Below are positions 1 to 8,342 of a DNA stretch of 64,000 nt, piece after piece. The notes under the pieces are model-generated. The model was not told where the DNA came from and ran no database searches. It saw only the letters and a list, made by a program, of their open reading frames with translations. The stretch spans positions 186,001 through 250,000 of the forward strand of contig NZ_JAHVAO010000002.1 of the NCBI RefSeq assembly GCF_019264345.1, written 5' to 3'. The position numbers and the translations under genes were made by a program. The number at the start of each line of letters is the position of its first letter. Positions within the stretch are counted from its first letter, which is position 1. The DNA comes from Marinobacter arenosus (GTDB lineage: Bacteria > Pseudomonadota > Gammaproteobacteria > Pseudomonadales > Oleiphilaceae).

Positions 1-946
1 TATGACTGATGTCCAGGTAAAGATGGTCGGCACCCAGGCGTTTCATTTCATGGTCAATGGCCCGGGCCACAATATCCCTCGGCGCCAGTTCGGCCCGCTC
101 GTCGAACCGGTCCATGAAGCGGCTGCCGTCGGGCAGCTTCAGCAGTCCGCCTTCACCGCGTACGGCCTCCGTAATCAGAAACGATTTGGCGTGCGGGTGA
201 TACAGGCAGGTCGGATGGAACTGGTTGAATTCCATGTTGGCAACCCGGCAGCCCGCGCGCCAGGCCATGGCGATCCCGTCCCCGGAGGCGCCGTCCGGGT
301 TGGTGGTGTAGCGATAGGCCTTGGAGGCGCCGCCCGTGGCAATCACCGTAAACCGGGCCCGGAACAGTTCAACGTGGTTGTCCTCAAGATTGAGGATGTA
401 GGCGCCGACACAACGGTTGCCCGGCAATGACAGCTTGCGGTTTGTGATCAGGTCGATGGCAACCCGGCTGGACATGAGCTCAATGTTGGGGCGTGACTGA
501 GCCTGCTCCGTGAGCGTGGTGGATACCGCATGGCCGGTGGCATCGGCAGCGTGGATGATGCGGCGGTGGCTGTGTCCGCCTTCCCGGGTCAGGTGGTAAT
601 GGGCGTTTTCATCCTTGGTGAAATCCACGCCGGAATTGATGAGCCAGTCAATGCTCTCGCGGCCATGTTCGACGGTGAACCGTACCGCGTCTTCATGGCA
701 CAGTCCGGCTCCGGCGGCCAGGGTGTCCTGGATGTGATCCTCGATGGAGTCGTCGTCGTCCAGAACCGCCGCAATACCGCCCTGGGCCCAGAGCGTCGCG
801 CCACTGGAAATGTCGGCCTTGCTCAGTACGCAGATGCGCAGGTGCTCAGGCAAATTGAGTGCAACGGTGAGGCCGGCAGCACCACTGCCGATAATGAGAA
901 CATCGAATTCGTAGGACTGTGGCATTGGGTCGTGATCGCGGGCCAT
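1..946 (-). CDS. nadB: L-aspartate oxidase, 3' end cut by the window
   Basis: This FAD enzyme oxidises L-aspartate to iminoaspartate, the first step of de novo NAD synthesis. I translated the minus strand by hand. The start ATG is the complement of 944-946, and an internal Met codon at residue 8 is a possible alternative start. A dinucleotide-binding motif GSGAAG lies at residues 20-25. It is followed by the flavoprotein/succinate-dehydrogenase family segments [19 protein letters not shown] and EFNQFHPT. About 315 residues are visible and families usually run to about 535, so the C-terminal part lies outside the window. It is divergent from rpoE, the same neighbourhood as in Pseudomonas. The family assignment is firm; the exact start is less so. 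Confidence 0.93.
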   Translation of the reverse strand, partial: MARDHDPMPQSYEFDVLIIGSGAAGLTVALNLPEHLRICVLSKADISSGATLWAQGGIAAVLDDDDSIEDHIQDTLAAGAGLCHEDAVRFTVEHGRESIDWLINSGVDFTKDENAHYHLTREGGHSHRRIIHAADATGHAVSTTLTEQAQSRPNIELMSSRVAIDLITNRKLSLPGNRCVGAYILNLEDNHVELFRARFTVIATGGASKAYRYTTNPDGASGDGIAMAWRAGCRVANMEFNQFHPTCLYHPHAKSFLITEAVRGEGGLLKLPDGSRFMDRFDERAELAPRDIVARAIDHEMKRLGADHLYLDISH

Positions 947-962
947 AATGTGGAGGTCTATT

Positions 963-989
963 GAACTAAACTTTGCTCGTGCTGTCTAT
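963..989 (+). promoter_or_regulatory. Candidate sigma-E (AlgU) promoter before rpoE
   Basis: GAACTA at 963-968 and TCTAT at 985-989 are separated by exactly 16 bases. This is close to the GAACTT-N16/17-TCTGA type pattern of RpoE/AlgU promoters. It lies about 140 bases before the chosen rpoE start, as expected if the sigma factor activates its own operon. The match is seen in the sequence; its function is inferred. Confidence 0.55.
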
Positions 990-1128
990 TTGGCCTGACA
1001 GGGTGAGCCACCCAAGCGGTGACTTTACCCGTTAAATGAATGGACGCCGGACAGCAACGATGACGCAAAGAAACCTAGCGAAGACCGGTCAACTGGCCGT
1101 TAAAACAGGGAAGCCCGGCACACCGTCC

Positions 1129-1746
1129 ATGACTCCTGACCAAGACCAGAGACAGGGTGAAAGCTCTGACAGTCAGACCGATCTGCAGCTTGTGCGCAAG
1201 GTGCGGAACGGGGATCGTGCGGCGTTTGATTTGCTCGTGGTCAAGTATCAGTCGAGGGTCGCGTCTATCATCAGCCGTTACGTTTACGACAGTCAGGAAG
1301 TCATGGATCTGACCCAGGAAGCCTTCGTCAAAGCCTTCCGGGCCCTGGATCGGTTCCGGGGTGACAGCGCCTTTTACACCTGGCTCTATCGAATTGCTGT
1401 AAACACGGCGAAGAATTTTCTGGAATCCCGTGGGCGTCGGCCCCAGGGCAGTGCTGACGTGACCGAGGCCGAGCATTTTGACGATGGTGGTCGGCTCAGG
1501 GACATTGCCTCCCCGGAACGGCTGCTGCAGCGCGAGGAACTACAAAAAGCGTTGTCAGAAGCGATTGCCCAATTGCCGGAGGAGCTGCGTTCGGCGTTTC
1601 TGCTGCGGGAGTACGACGGTCTCAGTTATGAGGATATCGCCCGGATACTCGATTGCCCGATCGGTACCGTGCGTTCCCGAATTTTCAGGGCACGGGATGC
1701 GGTTGACCGCCATCTCGGGCCTTTGCTCAATCATTCAGCGACGTAG
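1129..1746 (+). CDS. rpoE: ECF sigma factor RpoE / AlgU
   Basis: This is the envelope-stress sigma factor that directs RNA polymerase to periplasmic-stress promoters. The protein has 205 residues from ATG 1129. The open frame reaches back to 1036, but the extra 31 residues do not resemble the family and the usual length is about 190-205. Region 2 is clear (LTQEAFVKAFRAL, FYTWLYRIAVNTAKN). The region 4 helix-turn-helix is also clear (DGLSYEDIARILDCPIGTVR, then SRIFRARDAV). It heads the operon rpoE-rseA-rseB-rseC, with mucD following. A candidate sigma-E promoter at 963-989 suggests autoregulation. Identity is secure; the start choice is moderately sure. Confidence 0.95.
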   Translation: MTPDQDQRQGESSDSQTDLQLVRKVRNGDRAAFDLLVVKYQSRVASIISRYVYDSQEVMDLTQEAFVKAFRALDRFRGDSAFYTWLYRIAVNTAKNFLESRGRRPQGSADVTEAEHFDDGGRLRDIASPERLLQREELQKALSEAIAQLPEELRSAFLLREYDGLSYEDIARILDCPIGTVRSRIFRARDAVDRHLGPLLNHSAT

Positions 1747-1761
1747 TTGAGGGTGCATCCT

Positions 1762-2319
1762 ATGGACGATCGTCTCAGAGAAACACTTTCAGCCATGATG
1801 GACGACGAGGCCGATGAGCTGGCGGTTCGACGCCTGCTTTCCCATGGTCGGCAGGATGAGGTGCGCGAGCAGTGGCAGCGATGGCAGCAGGTAAGAGGGC
1901 TGATGCACAGCAGTCATTCTCCGGCGGACGGCGTCGATGTCAGTGTGGCGGTACGGGAAATGTTGGAAGGGCGGCCACGACCGTCCTCTGACCACAGCGT
2001 GACGGATCTGAAGCCCGCGACCCGCTGGCAATGGCCGGCCGTTGCCATGGTGACCATGGCGCTTCTGGTTGGATTTGGTGCGGGTGCCGGCTGGGAGTCG
2101 GTGGACGTTGAGGCTGGTACCCCGGTTGCGGCCACGGAGCCGGTTGATCCGTCCGCAGTGCCGCCGGTCAATGAAATTGCACTCCAGGGGCTTGATGAGG
2201 AGCAGTGGGAGCACATGAGCCGATACCTCCTTGAGCATGCCCAGCATAACAGTGTGGGGGCAGGGCGCGGTTCCGTTGGTTATGCGCGACTGGTGAGTGC
2301 GTCGGGTAGCGGTTACTGA
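1762..2319 (+). CDS. rseA: Anti-sigma-E factor RseA / MucA
   Basis: This is an inner-membrane anti-sigma factor that binds RpoE in the cytoplasm and is cut by proteases under envelope stress. The protein has 185 residues from ATG 1762. GAGGG at 1749-1753 is an eight-base-spaced ribosome site that supports this start over TTG 1747. The N-terminal domain shows the family signature (RLRETLSAMMDDEADELAVR, then the WQRWQQVRGLMH region). One membrane helix lies near residues 91-110, with a periplasmic C-terminal region after it. It follows rpoE by 15 bases and ends 2 bases before rseB, as expected for an operon. Confidence 0.9.
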   Translation: MDDRLRETLSAMMDDEADELAVRRLLSHGRQDEVREQWQRWQQVRGLMHSSHSPADGVDVSVAVREMLEGRPRPSSDHSVTDLKPATRWQWPAVAMVTMALLVGFGAGAGWESVDVEAGTPVAATEPVDPSAVPPVNEIALQGLDEEQWEHMSRYLLEHAQHNSVGAGRGSVGYARLVSASGSGY

Positions 2320-2321
2320 TC

Positions 2322-3359
2322 ATGTACGGCAAACGCTTCTTGTCTGGATCGGGTGGCGGCATCCTGAAAACCATCATTCCGATGCTCCTGGCGGTCACCA
2401 TGCTTGTGCTGGCGATCCGGCCGGCTGTGGCCGAGGATACCGGGGCCATGCAGTGGCTTGAGCGCCTGGGGCCGGCGTTGAACATGACCACCTACCGGGG
2501 CGTGTTTGTCTATGCCCGGGGCGATAGCGTTCACTCCATGCGCATCGCGCATCGGTACCACAACGGCATGGTTGAAGAGCGGCTGGTGCTCCAGGATGGT
2601 GGCGATGGCGAAATCGTCCGAAAGGGCATGAACGTGGTGTGTGTGTTGCCTGAGCGGGGCCGGATCAGGCTGGACCAGATCATTCCTTCGGGCCCCTTTG
2701 CTGAAGCGTTTGCCAATGAGCTGGTGTCTGTCAGTCGCTGGTATCAGGCGGACCTGGTAGGTGAAGATCGGATCGCCGGTTATGAAGTAGTGATCATTGC
2801 CCTGACGGCCAGAGACTCGCATCGTTACAGTCACCGTCTCTGGCTCGAGAAAAACTCCGGATTGCTGGTCAAGAGCCATGTTGGCGAACCGGGCGGCAAG
2901 GTTCTCGAACATTTCCAGTTCACCAGCCTCGACATTACCGACAGCATTCCCGACAGCGAATTCGAAATCCAGACCGAGGGGCGGGAAATCACCCGCAGCC
3001 TGGAGAACGTTGCCTCGGGCGAGCCCGCGGAACAGTCATCCATGGAGGGCTGGGATCTGGGCTGGCATCCTGAGGGATTTGTTCCCGCGGCTGCGCCCCG
3101 CTCGGGTCCGGGCAGGGCGGTGGCGTTTTCCGACGGTGTCGCTGCCTTTTCGGTGTTTGTTGAGCCCCAGGGGCAGGTCCGAATGCCGATTGGCGCTTCG
3201 CGGATTGGCGCCACCACCGTCTACATGCGGGAACTCAAGGCTGGCAGCAACAGTTTCCTCGTTACCGTGGTTGGGGAGATACCACCCAAAACCGCCCGCC
3301 AGGTTGCGGAATCGGTTCGGGTCGGTGACGCCCTTGCGCAACATTCGGGGGGGTCATGA
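2322..3359 (+). CDS. rseB: Sigma-E regulatory protein RseB / MucB
   Basis: RseB is a periplasmic protein that shields RseA from the DegS-type protease and senses lipid or LPS signals. The protein has 345 residues. A signal peptide spans residues 1-37 (hydrophobic IIPMLLAVTMLVLAI, then cleavage after AVA). The mature part has the MucB N-terminal lipid-binding-like domain (TYRGVFVYARGD, SMRIAHRYHNG, HRYSHRLWLEKNSGLLVK). A C-terminal domain follows around WHPEGF. Its stop overlaps the rseC start by four bases (ATGA), suggesting translational coupling. Confidence 0.93.
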   Translation: MYGKRFLSGSGGGILKTIIPMLLAVTMLVLAIRPAVAEDTGAMQWLERLGPALNMTTYRGVFVYARGDSVHSMRIAHRYHNGMVEERLVLQDGGDGEIVRKGMNVVCVLPERGRIRLDQIIPSGPFAEAFANELVSVSRWYQADLVGEDRIAGYEVVIIALTARDSHRYSHRLWLEKNSGLLVKSHVGEPGGKVLEHFQFTSLDITDSIPDSEFEIQTEGREITRSLENVASGEPAEQSSMEGWDLGWHPEGFVPAAAPRSGPGRAVAFSDGVAAFSVFVEPQGQVRMPIGASRIGATTVYMRELKAGSNSFLVTVVGEIPPKTARQVAESVRVGDALAQHSGGS

Positions 3360-3805
3360 TTACCGAAAACGGAACGGTGATCGCCCTGAAGGAAGATCGG
3401 GTGTGGGTCCAGACCATCCGCCAGAGTGCCTGCGAAAGCTGTTCGGCCCGAAGCGGCTGTGGCCAACGGGTGTTGGCGTCGGCCACCGGCGGGCGCGCCA
3501 ATCAGGTGTTGGTAGAGAATACGGTCAGGGCCCAGGTCGGTGACGAGGTGACGCTGGGCATCGACGAGCAGGCCCTGCTGGGAGCCTCGCTCATTGTTTA
3601 CGCCCTGCCTCTGCTGCTGATGGTGCTGGCGAGCATTGTCGGGCACCGGCTGTCCGATGGCGCCGATTCCTGGGCCATGCTGGGGGCCCTGGTGGGGCTG
3701 GCGGCCGGGTTTCTCGTCGGTCGGTGGTTGCAGGCCCGCCAGGACGGTCGTTACGAGCCGCGCCTACTCCGGGTGAATCGCATCGCTTCCGACACCTGCA
3801 TCTGA
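3356..3805 (+). CDS. rseC: SoxR-reducing / sigma-E regulator family RseC (MucC)
   Basis: This is an inner-membrane protein of the RseC/MucC family, whose role in sigma-E control is minor or uncertain. It has 149 residues. A cysteine cluster at C26, C29 and C35 (CESCSARSGC) follows the family start MITENGTVIALKED. Two membrane helices lie near residues 73-96 and 105-124. It overlaps rseB by four bases. Some family members (RsxC-associated) help reduce the SoxR iron-sulfur cluster, but the operon position here favours the Muc role. Confidence 0.9.
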   Translation: MITENGTVIALKEDRVWVQTIRQSACESCSARSGCGQRVLASATGGRANQVLVENTVRAQVGDEVTLGIDEQALLGASLIVYALPLLLMVLASIVGHRLSDGADSWAMLGALVGLAAGFLVGRWLQARQDGRYEPRLLRVNRIASDTCI

Positions 3806-3862
3806 ACGCTACGGAAACCCTACTGTTTTGTAAGTTGAAAAACGCATTGGCCATCTCAACAT

Positions 3863-3880
3863 TTCGTTTAATGAAACGAA
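3863..3880. promoter_or_regulatory. Perfect inverted repeat before mucD
   Basis: TTCGTTT (3863-3869) and AAACGAA (3874-3880) are perfect 7-base arms around AATG. The repeat lies just before the strong mucD ribosome site AAGGGGG (3884-3890). It could be an operator or an RNA hairpin affecting mucD translation. The repeat is seen; its role is not known. Confidence 0.45.
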
Positions 3881-3896
3881 CGCAAGGGGGAATAAC

Positions 3897-5372
3897 ATGC
3901 CGAGAATACTGACAGCGGTTGCCCAGCCAGATCCTGCCACGCGGGTATGGAGAATTCTGGGCGCTCTGCTGATGTTGTCCGTCATGGTGTCGGTTTTCTG
4001 GAGTCAGAGTGCTGGCGCCAGGAATCTTCCGGATTTCACCGAGTTGGTGGAGGACAACGCGGGAGCGGTGGTTAACATCAGTACCACCAGCGCACCAAAA
4101 GCCTCGAGTGGCGGCATGAATGGCTCGCCGTTCAGCGAGCGTCAACTGGAGCAATTGCCGGAATTTTTCCAGGATTTCTTCCGTGGCCCCCAATCGCCCT
4201 TTGGCGGTGGTCCCGGTAATGCCGAGCCTCGTCGCTCCATGGGGTCGGGGTTCATTGTATCCCGCGATGGCTACGTGCTCACCAACAACCACGTGGTTGA
4301 AGGTGCGGATGAGATCATTGTTCGGTTGAACGATCGTCGGGAATTGCCGGCCAAACTGGTGGGCACCGATCCCCGTTCCGACATGGCGGTGCTCAAGATC
4401 GAGAACGGCGAGGACCTGCCCGTCGTGGAAATCGGGCGCTCCCGGGACCTGAAAGTCGGTGAATGGGTCTTTGCCATCGGCTCGCCGTTCGGCTTTGACT
4501 ACACCGTCACCGCCGGCATTGTCAGTGCCCTCGGCCGTTCCTTGCCTACCGAGAACTACGTGCCGTTCATCCAGACCGACGTGGCAATCAATCCGGGGAA
4601 TTCCGGCGGGCCGTTGTTCAACCTTGATGGCGACGTGGTGGGAATCAATTCCCAGATCTACACCCGCTCTGGCGGCTTCATGGGGGTTTCCTTTGCCATC
4701 CCGATCGACGACGCCATGAACGTCTTCCGTCAGATCCGAGACACCGGCACGGTCTCTCGCGGCTGGCTCGGCGTGCTGATTCAGGAAGTGAACCGTGACC
4801 TGGCGGAATCTTTCGGTCTGAAGCGTCCCCGGGGCGCCCTGGTGGCCGAGGTGATGGACGGATCTCCGGCCCAGGCAGCCGGTCTCCAGTCCGGCGATAT
4901 CGTGCTCGAGTACGACGGTGAGGAAATACAGCTTTCATCCGACCTGCCACCCATGGTCGGCAGAACGCCCATCGGTGAGACCGCGAGCCTGAACATTCTC
5001 CGTGGCGGCGAGGAAATGACCCTTGACGTTGAGATTGGCAAGCTCCCGGAGCAGGGCGGTGAACAACCGGTTCAGCCCTCAGAGGGCGGCAGCTCGTCCT
5101 CGGCCCCGCTGGGAATGACCGTTGAGCCCATCCCGTCCGAGTTGGCGGATTCCCTGAGTGTTGATGGGGGTGTCGTGGTTACCAACGTGACCCGTGGGCC
5201 GGCCTTTGAAGCGGGCATTCGTCCGCGCGATGTCATTACCGAAATCAACCGGGAAAAAGTTCGGTCGGTTGAGGAATTCAACGATGTCGTTGATGCATTG
5301 CCGAAAGACCGGGCCGTGTCTGTCCGGGTGGTTCGTCAGGGGCGGGCGGTCTACCTTGTCATGAAACCCTGA
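3897..5372 (+). CDS. mucD: Periplasmic serine protease, DegP/MucD (Do) family
   Basis: This is a periplasmic protease and chaperone that removes misfolded envelope proteins. It has 491 residues. The N-terminal hydrophobic stretch (ILGALLMLSVMVSVFW, near residues 19-35) is a signal segment ending about AGA. The catalytic triad is visible: H132 in NNHVVEG, D162 in SDMAVLKI, and S236 in GNSGGP. Two PDZ domains follow, at about 295-385 and 400-491. It sits 91 bases after rseC with its own strong ribosome site, so it may also have a separate promoter. In Pseudomonas the equivalent gene closes the algU operon. Confidence 0.94.
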   Translation: MPRILTAVAQPDPATRVWRILGALLMLSVMVSVFWSQSAGARNLPDFTELVEDNAGAVVNISTTSAPKASSGGMNGSPFSERQLEQLPEFFQDFFRGPQSPFGGGPGNAEPRRSMGSGFIVSRDGYVLTNNHVVEGADEIIVRLNDRRELPAKLVGTDPRSDMAVLKIENGEDLPVVEIGRSRDLKVGEWVFAIGSPFGFDYTVTAGIVSALGRSLPTENYVPFIQTDVAINPGNSGGPLFNLDGDVVGINSQIYTRSGGFMGVSFAIPIDDAMNVFRQIRDTGTVSRGWLGVLIQEVNRDLAESFGLKRPRGALVAEVMDGSPAQAAGLQSGDIVLEYDGEEIQLSSDLPPMVGRTPIGETASLNILRGGEEMTLDVEIGKLPEQGGEQPVQPSEGGSSSSAPLGMTVEPIPSELADSLSVDGGVVVTNVTRGPAFEAGIRPRDVITEINREKVRSVEEFNDVVDALPKDRAVSVRVVRQGRAVYLVMKP

Positions 5373-5410
5373 CCGCATGGCCCGATCGGGCCAACTGAGT
5401 CGGAAACAAA

Positions 5411-5454
5411 GCCTCCGGTGTCTGTCAGAAACGACAGATCCGGAGGCTTTTGTT
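5411..5454 (+). terminator. Rho-independent terminator after mucD
   Basis: GCCTCCGG (5411-5418) pairs with CCGGAGGC (5440-5447). An inner TCTGTC/GACAGA stem lies inside it, and TTTTGTT follows. This is a typical intrinsic terminator 38 bases after the mucD stop. Confidence 0.85.
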
Positions 5455-5459
5455 ATACT
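5431..5459 (+). promoter_or_regulatory. Possible sigma-70 promoter for the GGDEF-EAL gene
   Basis: ACGACA (5431-5436), a 17-base spacer and TATACT (5454-5459) form a reasonable sigma-70 promoter inside the mucD terminator. Transcription from it would begin near 5466, before the ATG at 5507. This agrees with the chosen start. Confidence 0.4.
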
Positions 5460-5506
5460 TGCCCGATTCAAAAAAACTAGCATGGCCATGGAACGGACCG
5501 GATCAG

Positions 5507-8233
5507 ATGATGAACAAAAAGGATCTACCTCTCCGACAGCTGTTGGAATTTCGGAACGCGTGGGTCGCGTGGCTCGTTTTTGCCGTTGTAATTGCGATCA
5601 CGATCGTTCTCTGGCAGGTGTCGATTCGCCTTGTTGATGACCGTACCCAGGCCCGTTTCCGGACCCAGTCTCTCCAGCTCAAAACTGCGATCGAAGAACG
5701 TCTGCTGAACTACGAGCAGGTGCTCGCGGGTAGTGCCGGTCTGTTTGCCGTGTCGGGCGATGTGTCTCGGGAGCAGTGGCGCGAATACATTGATAAGGTC
5801 GACATCAACCGTTACTACCCGGGCATTCAGGGAATTGGTTATGTCCGGCGCATTGGCGTACGTCAGATGGCGGATCACATTGCGTCGGTCCGGGCCGATG
5901 GCGTTCATAACTACCTGGTCAGCCCCTTGGGAACCGGCCCTTACTACTACCCGATGGTGTATCTCGAGCCCGGCACCGACCGGAATCGGCGGGCGTTGGG
6001 TTACGATGCCTTCAGTGATCCGGTTCATCGTCTTGCCATGGAGCAAGCCCGGGACGACGCGATACCGACGGTGACGGGTAAGGTGGTGCTGATCCAGGAG
6101 GAGCTTGCCGAGGATCAGGCCAGTTTCCTGATGTATTACCCGGTCTACCAGGGCGGGGACGTTCCGGAGATCCGGGCCGAACGGCGCATGATGCTGGCGG
6201 GCTACGTATTCAGTGCCTTCCGTATGAACAACCTGATCGACGGCATTGTCGGTCTGATCTCCCCCTTTCTCGACGTGCGCATCTACGACAACGGTGTGGT
6301 TGCCCGCGACACTCTGATGTACGGCTCCAACCTTGGGTCACTGGATAACGAGTTCAGTTTCGAAATGAGCCAGACCGTGACCGCGGGCGGGCGAGACTGG
6401 CTCCTGCAAACGCGCTCGACACCGGCTTTCGATTTCCTCGCGTCGGACCCGCGTCCTCCCATCGTGCTGGGCAGTGGTCTGGTCATCAGCGTCCTGTTGT
6501 TCCTGTTTGTGCTGGCGCTGATCCGTTCCCGCCTGATGGCGCAGATCAGTGCCGGCCGTTACCGCGCTATCACGGAAGGCGCCGCCAACGTCACGCTGGT
6601 CATGGATCGACACGGAGAGGCAATCTACGCGAGCCCGTCCAGTTTTGACATTCTCGGGTTTGACCCGGGCCAACTGCAATCACTGGCCCTCGAATCCCTC
6701 TCCCACGTTGATGACTGGCCTCAGTTGCTGAAGGGGTTTGAAGAATCCAAGGCGGCCCCGGGCAAACAGATGCCGGTGATTCGTGTGCGAATCCGGGATG
6801 CCGGTGGTCAGTGGCGCGACATGGAAGGGACCTTCACAGCCATGCTAAGCGTGCCGGGGGTTAACGGCGTGGTGCTCAGCCTGAGGGATCTGACGCAACT
6901 CAAGGCCGCCCAGTCCGAACTGCACCGCCTGGCGTTCTATGATCCGCTTACCGGGTTGGCGAACCGGCAGCTGTTCCGTGACCGGCTCAACCACGTGGTG
7001 CGCCGCAGCCGACGCAGCGGCGAGCCCGCGGCCCTGATGTTCCTCGACCTTGATGGTTTCAAGCGAATCAATGACACCCTCGGCCACGACTCGGGCGACG
7101 AACTGCTGTGTCAGGTCGCTGAGTGGCTGGAGGGCTGCGTTCGCGAAGAGGATTCCGTGGCTCGCCTCGGTGGTGACGAATTTGTGGTCCTGCTGTCCCG
7201 GATCAGCGGGCCCGATGCCGCAGGCAAGGTGGCCGAAACCATTCTGCGTCGCCTGTGCCAGCGCATTCGCCTGAATGACCACGAAGTCGGGATCACCGTC
7301 AGTATTGGCATCACCATGATTCCCCATGACAGCGAGGATTCGGGCACGCTGATGAAGTTTGCCGACCTGGCGATGTACCGGGCGAAGGAGCTGGGCCGTA
7401 ACACCTACCAGTTCTTTACACCGGCGATGAATATCAAGGCTGCACGACGTCTGCTCCAGCAGGAAGAGCTGGCTACCGCGCTGGAAGGGGACCGGTTTGT
7501 CCTGCATTACCAGCCCAAGGTAGATCTGGCCACCGAACGGGTGATTGGTGTCGAGGCATTCCTGCGCTGGCATCATCCGGAAAAAGGGTTGGTGTCTGCC
7601 CAGCAGTTCATCGGACTGGCGGAAGAAACCGGTCTGATCGTACGCTTGGGTGAGATGGCGTTGCGCCAGGCCTGTATTCAGGTTCAGGCCCTGGAACGGG
7701 CGGGCTTCGAGTCCCTGAAAATGGCGGTTAACCTGTCGGTCCGGCAGCTCACCGACTCCGGGTTCCTCGACATGATCCGGCAGGTGATCACCGAGACCGG
7801 GGTGTCGCCGGAGCGTCTCGAGCTGGAGATGCCCGCGGAACTGCTGAACGAAGATCCCCGAACCCTGCGCGAGCTGCTGGTTTCGCTCCACGATCTGGGC
7901 GTCTGTCTGATTCTGGATGATTTCGGTACGGGATCCTGTTCGTTGGTGTCACTGCAGCAGCTGCCGCTGGATGTCATCAAGATTGATCACCGGTTCATCC
8001 GTGATATTCCCTACAACGTCAGTGCCACGGATGTTGCGTCCGCGGTCATCGCCCTGGCGCGCAAACTGCATCTGACGGTCGTGGCGGAAGGGGTCGAAAC
8101 ACCCCAGCAGCTCAGTTTCCTCAAGTCTTCCGGCTGCGCCCAGTGCCAGGGCAATCTGTTCAGCTATCCACTGGATGAAGACGCGCTGATTGGCTTCCTG
8201 ATTCGGCAGTATGAAAAACCGCTGATTTCCTGA
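5507..8233 (+). CDS. Membrane CHASE-PAS-GGDEF-EAL signalling protein
   Basis: Predicted to make or break c-di-GMP in response to an extracellular ligand. It has 908 residues from ATG 5507. The frame extends upstream to TTG 5450, which lies inside the terminator and is unlikely as a start. Order: membrane helix near 17-37, periplasmic CHASE-type sensor about 60-270, second helix about 318-342, PAS about 355-460, GGDEF about 475-640 with an intact GGDEF motif near 554, then an EAL domain. The EAL domain is altered: EAF replaces EAL near 681, the usual EITE loop reads EMPA, and DDFGTGYSSL is DDFGTGSCSL. Cyclase activity looks likely and phosphodiesterase activity doubtful. The gene sits between mucD and lepA, which are adjacent in Pseudomonas. 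Confidence 0.9.
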   Translation: MMNKKDLPLRQLLEFRNAWVAWLVFAVVIAITIVLWQVSIRLVDDRTQARFRTQSLQLKTAIEERLLNYEQVLAGSAGLFAVSGDVSREQWREYIDKVDINRYYPGIQGIGYVRRIGVRQMADHIASVRADGVHNYLVSPLGTGPYYYPMVYLEPGTDRNRRALGYDAFSDPVHRLAMEQARDDAIPTVTGKVVLIQEELAEDQASFLMYYPVYQGGDVPEIRAERRMMLAGYVFSAFRMNNLIDGIVGLISPFLDVRIYDNGVVARDTLMYGSNLGSLDNEFSFEMSQTVTAGGRDWLLQTRSTPAFDFLASDPRPPIVLGSGLVISVLLFLFVLALIRSRLMAQISAGRYRAITEGAANVTLVMDRHGEAIYASPSSFDILGFDPGQLQSLALESLSHVDDWPQLLKGFEESKAAPGKQMPVIRVRIRDAGGQWRDMEGTFTAMLSVPGVNGVVLSLRDLTQLKAAQSELHRLAFYDPLTGLANRQLFRDRLNHVVRRSRRSGEPAALMFLDLDGFKRINDTLGHDSGDELLCQVAEWLEGCVREEDSVARLGGDEFVVLLSRISGPDAAGKVAETILRRLCQRIRLNDHEVGITVSIGITMIPHDSEDSGTLMKFADLAMYRAKELGRNTYQFFTPAMNIKAARRLLQQEELATALEGDRFVLHYQPKVDLATERVIGVEAFLRWHHPEKGLVSAQQFIGLAEETGLIVRLGEMALRQACIQVQALERAGFESLKMAVNLSVRQLTDSGFLDMIRQVITETGVSPERLELEMPAELLNEDPRTLRELLVSLHDLGVCLILDDFGTGSCSLVSLQQLPLDVIKIDHRFIRDIPYNVSATDVASAVIALARKLHLTVVAEGVETPQQLSFLKSSGCAQCQGNLFSYPLDEDALIGFLIRQYEKPLIS

Positions 8234-8321
8234 TCATGGCAATGACAGCCGGTAACCGGTAAAATCACGCCGTTCCCGGTTCCCGGCAACGGCCCTTCCG
8301 GGCTCAATCCTTCGTCTTTTT

Positions 8322-8342
8322 ATGAGTATTCATCGTCTGTGA
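8322..8342 (+). other. Seven-codon upstream reading frame overlapping the lepA start
   Basis: ATG at 8322 opens a six-residue peptide (MSIHRL) whose TGA (8340-8342) overlaps the lepA GTG (8339-8341). I see no good ribosome site for either start. The arrangement could couple lepA initiation to a leader peptide, or be chance. Confidence 0.3.

Noticed and set aside
2..964. Open frames on the plus strand at the left edge
   Set aside because: The minus strand encodes a clear NadB, so these are its shadow.
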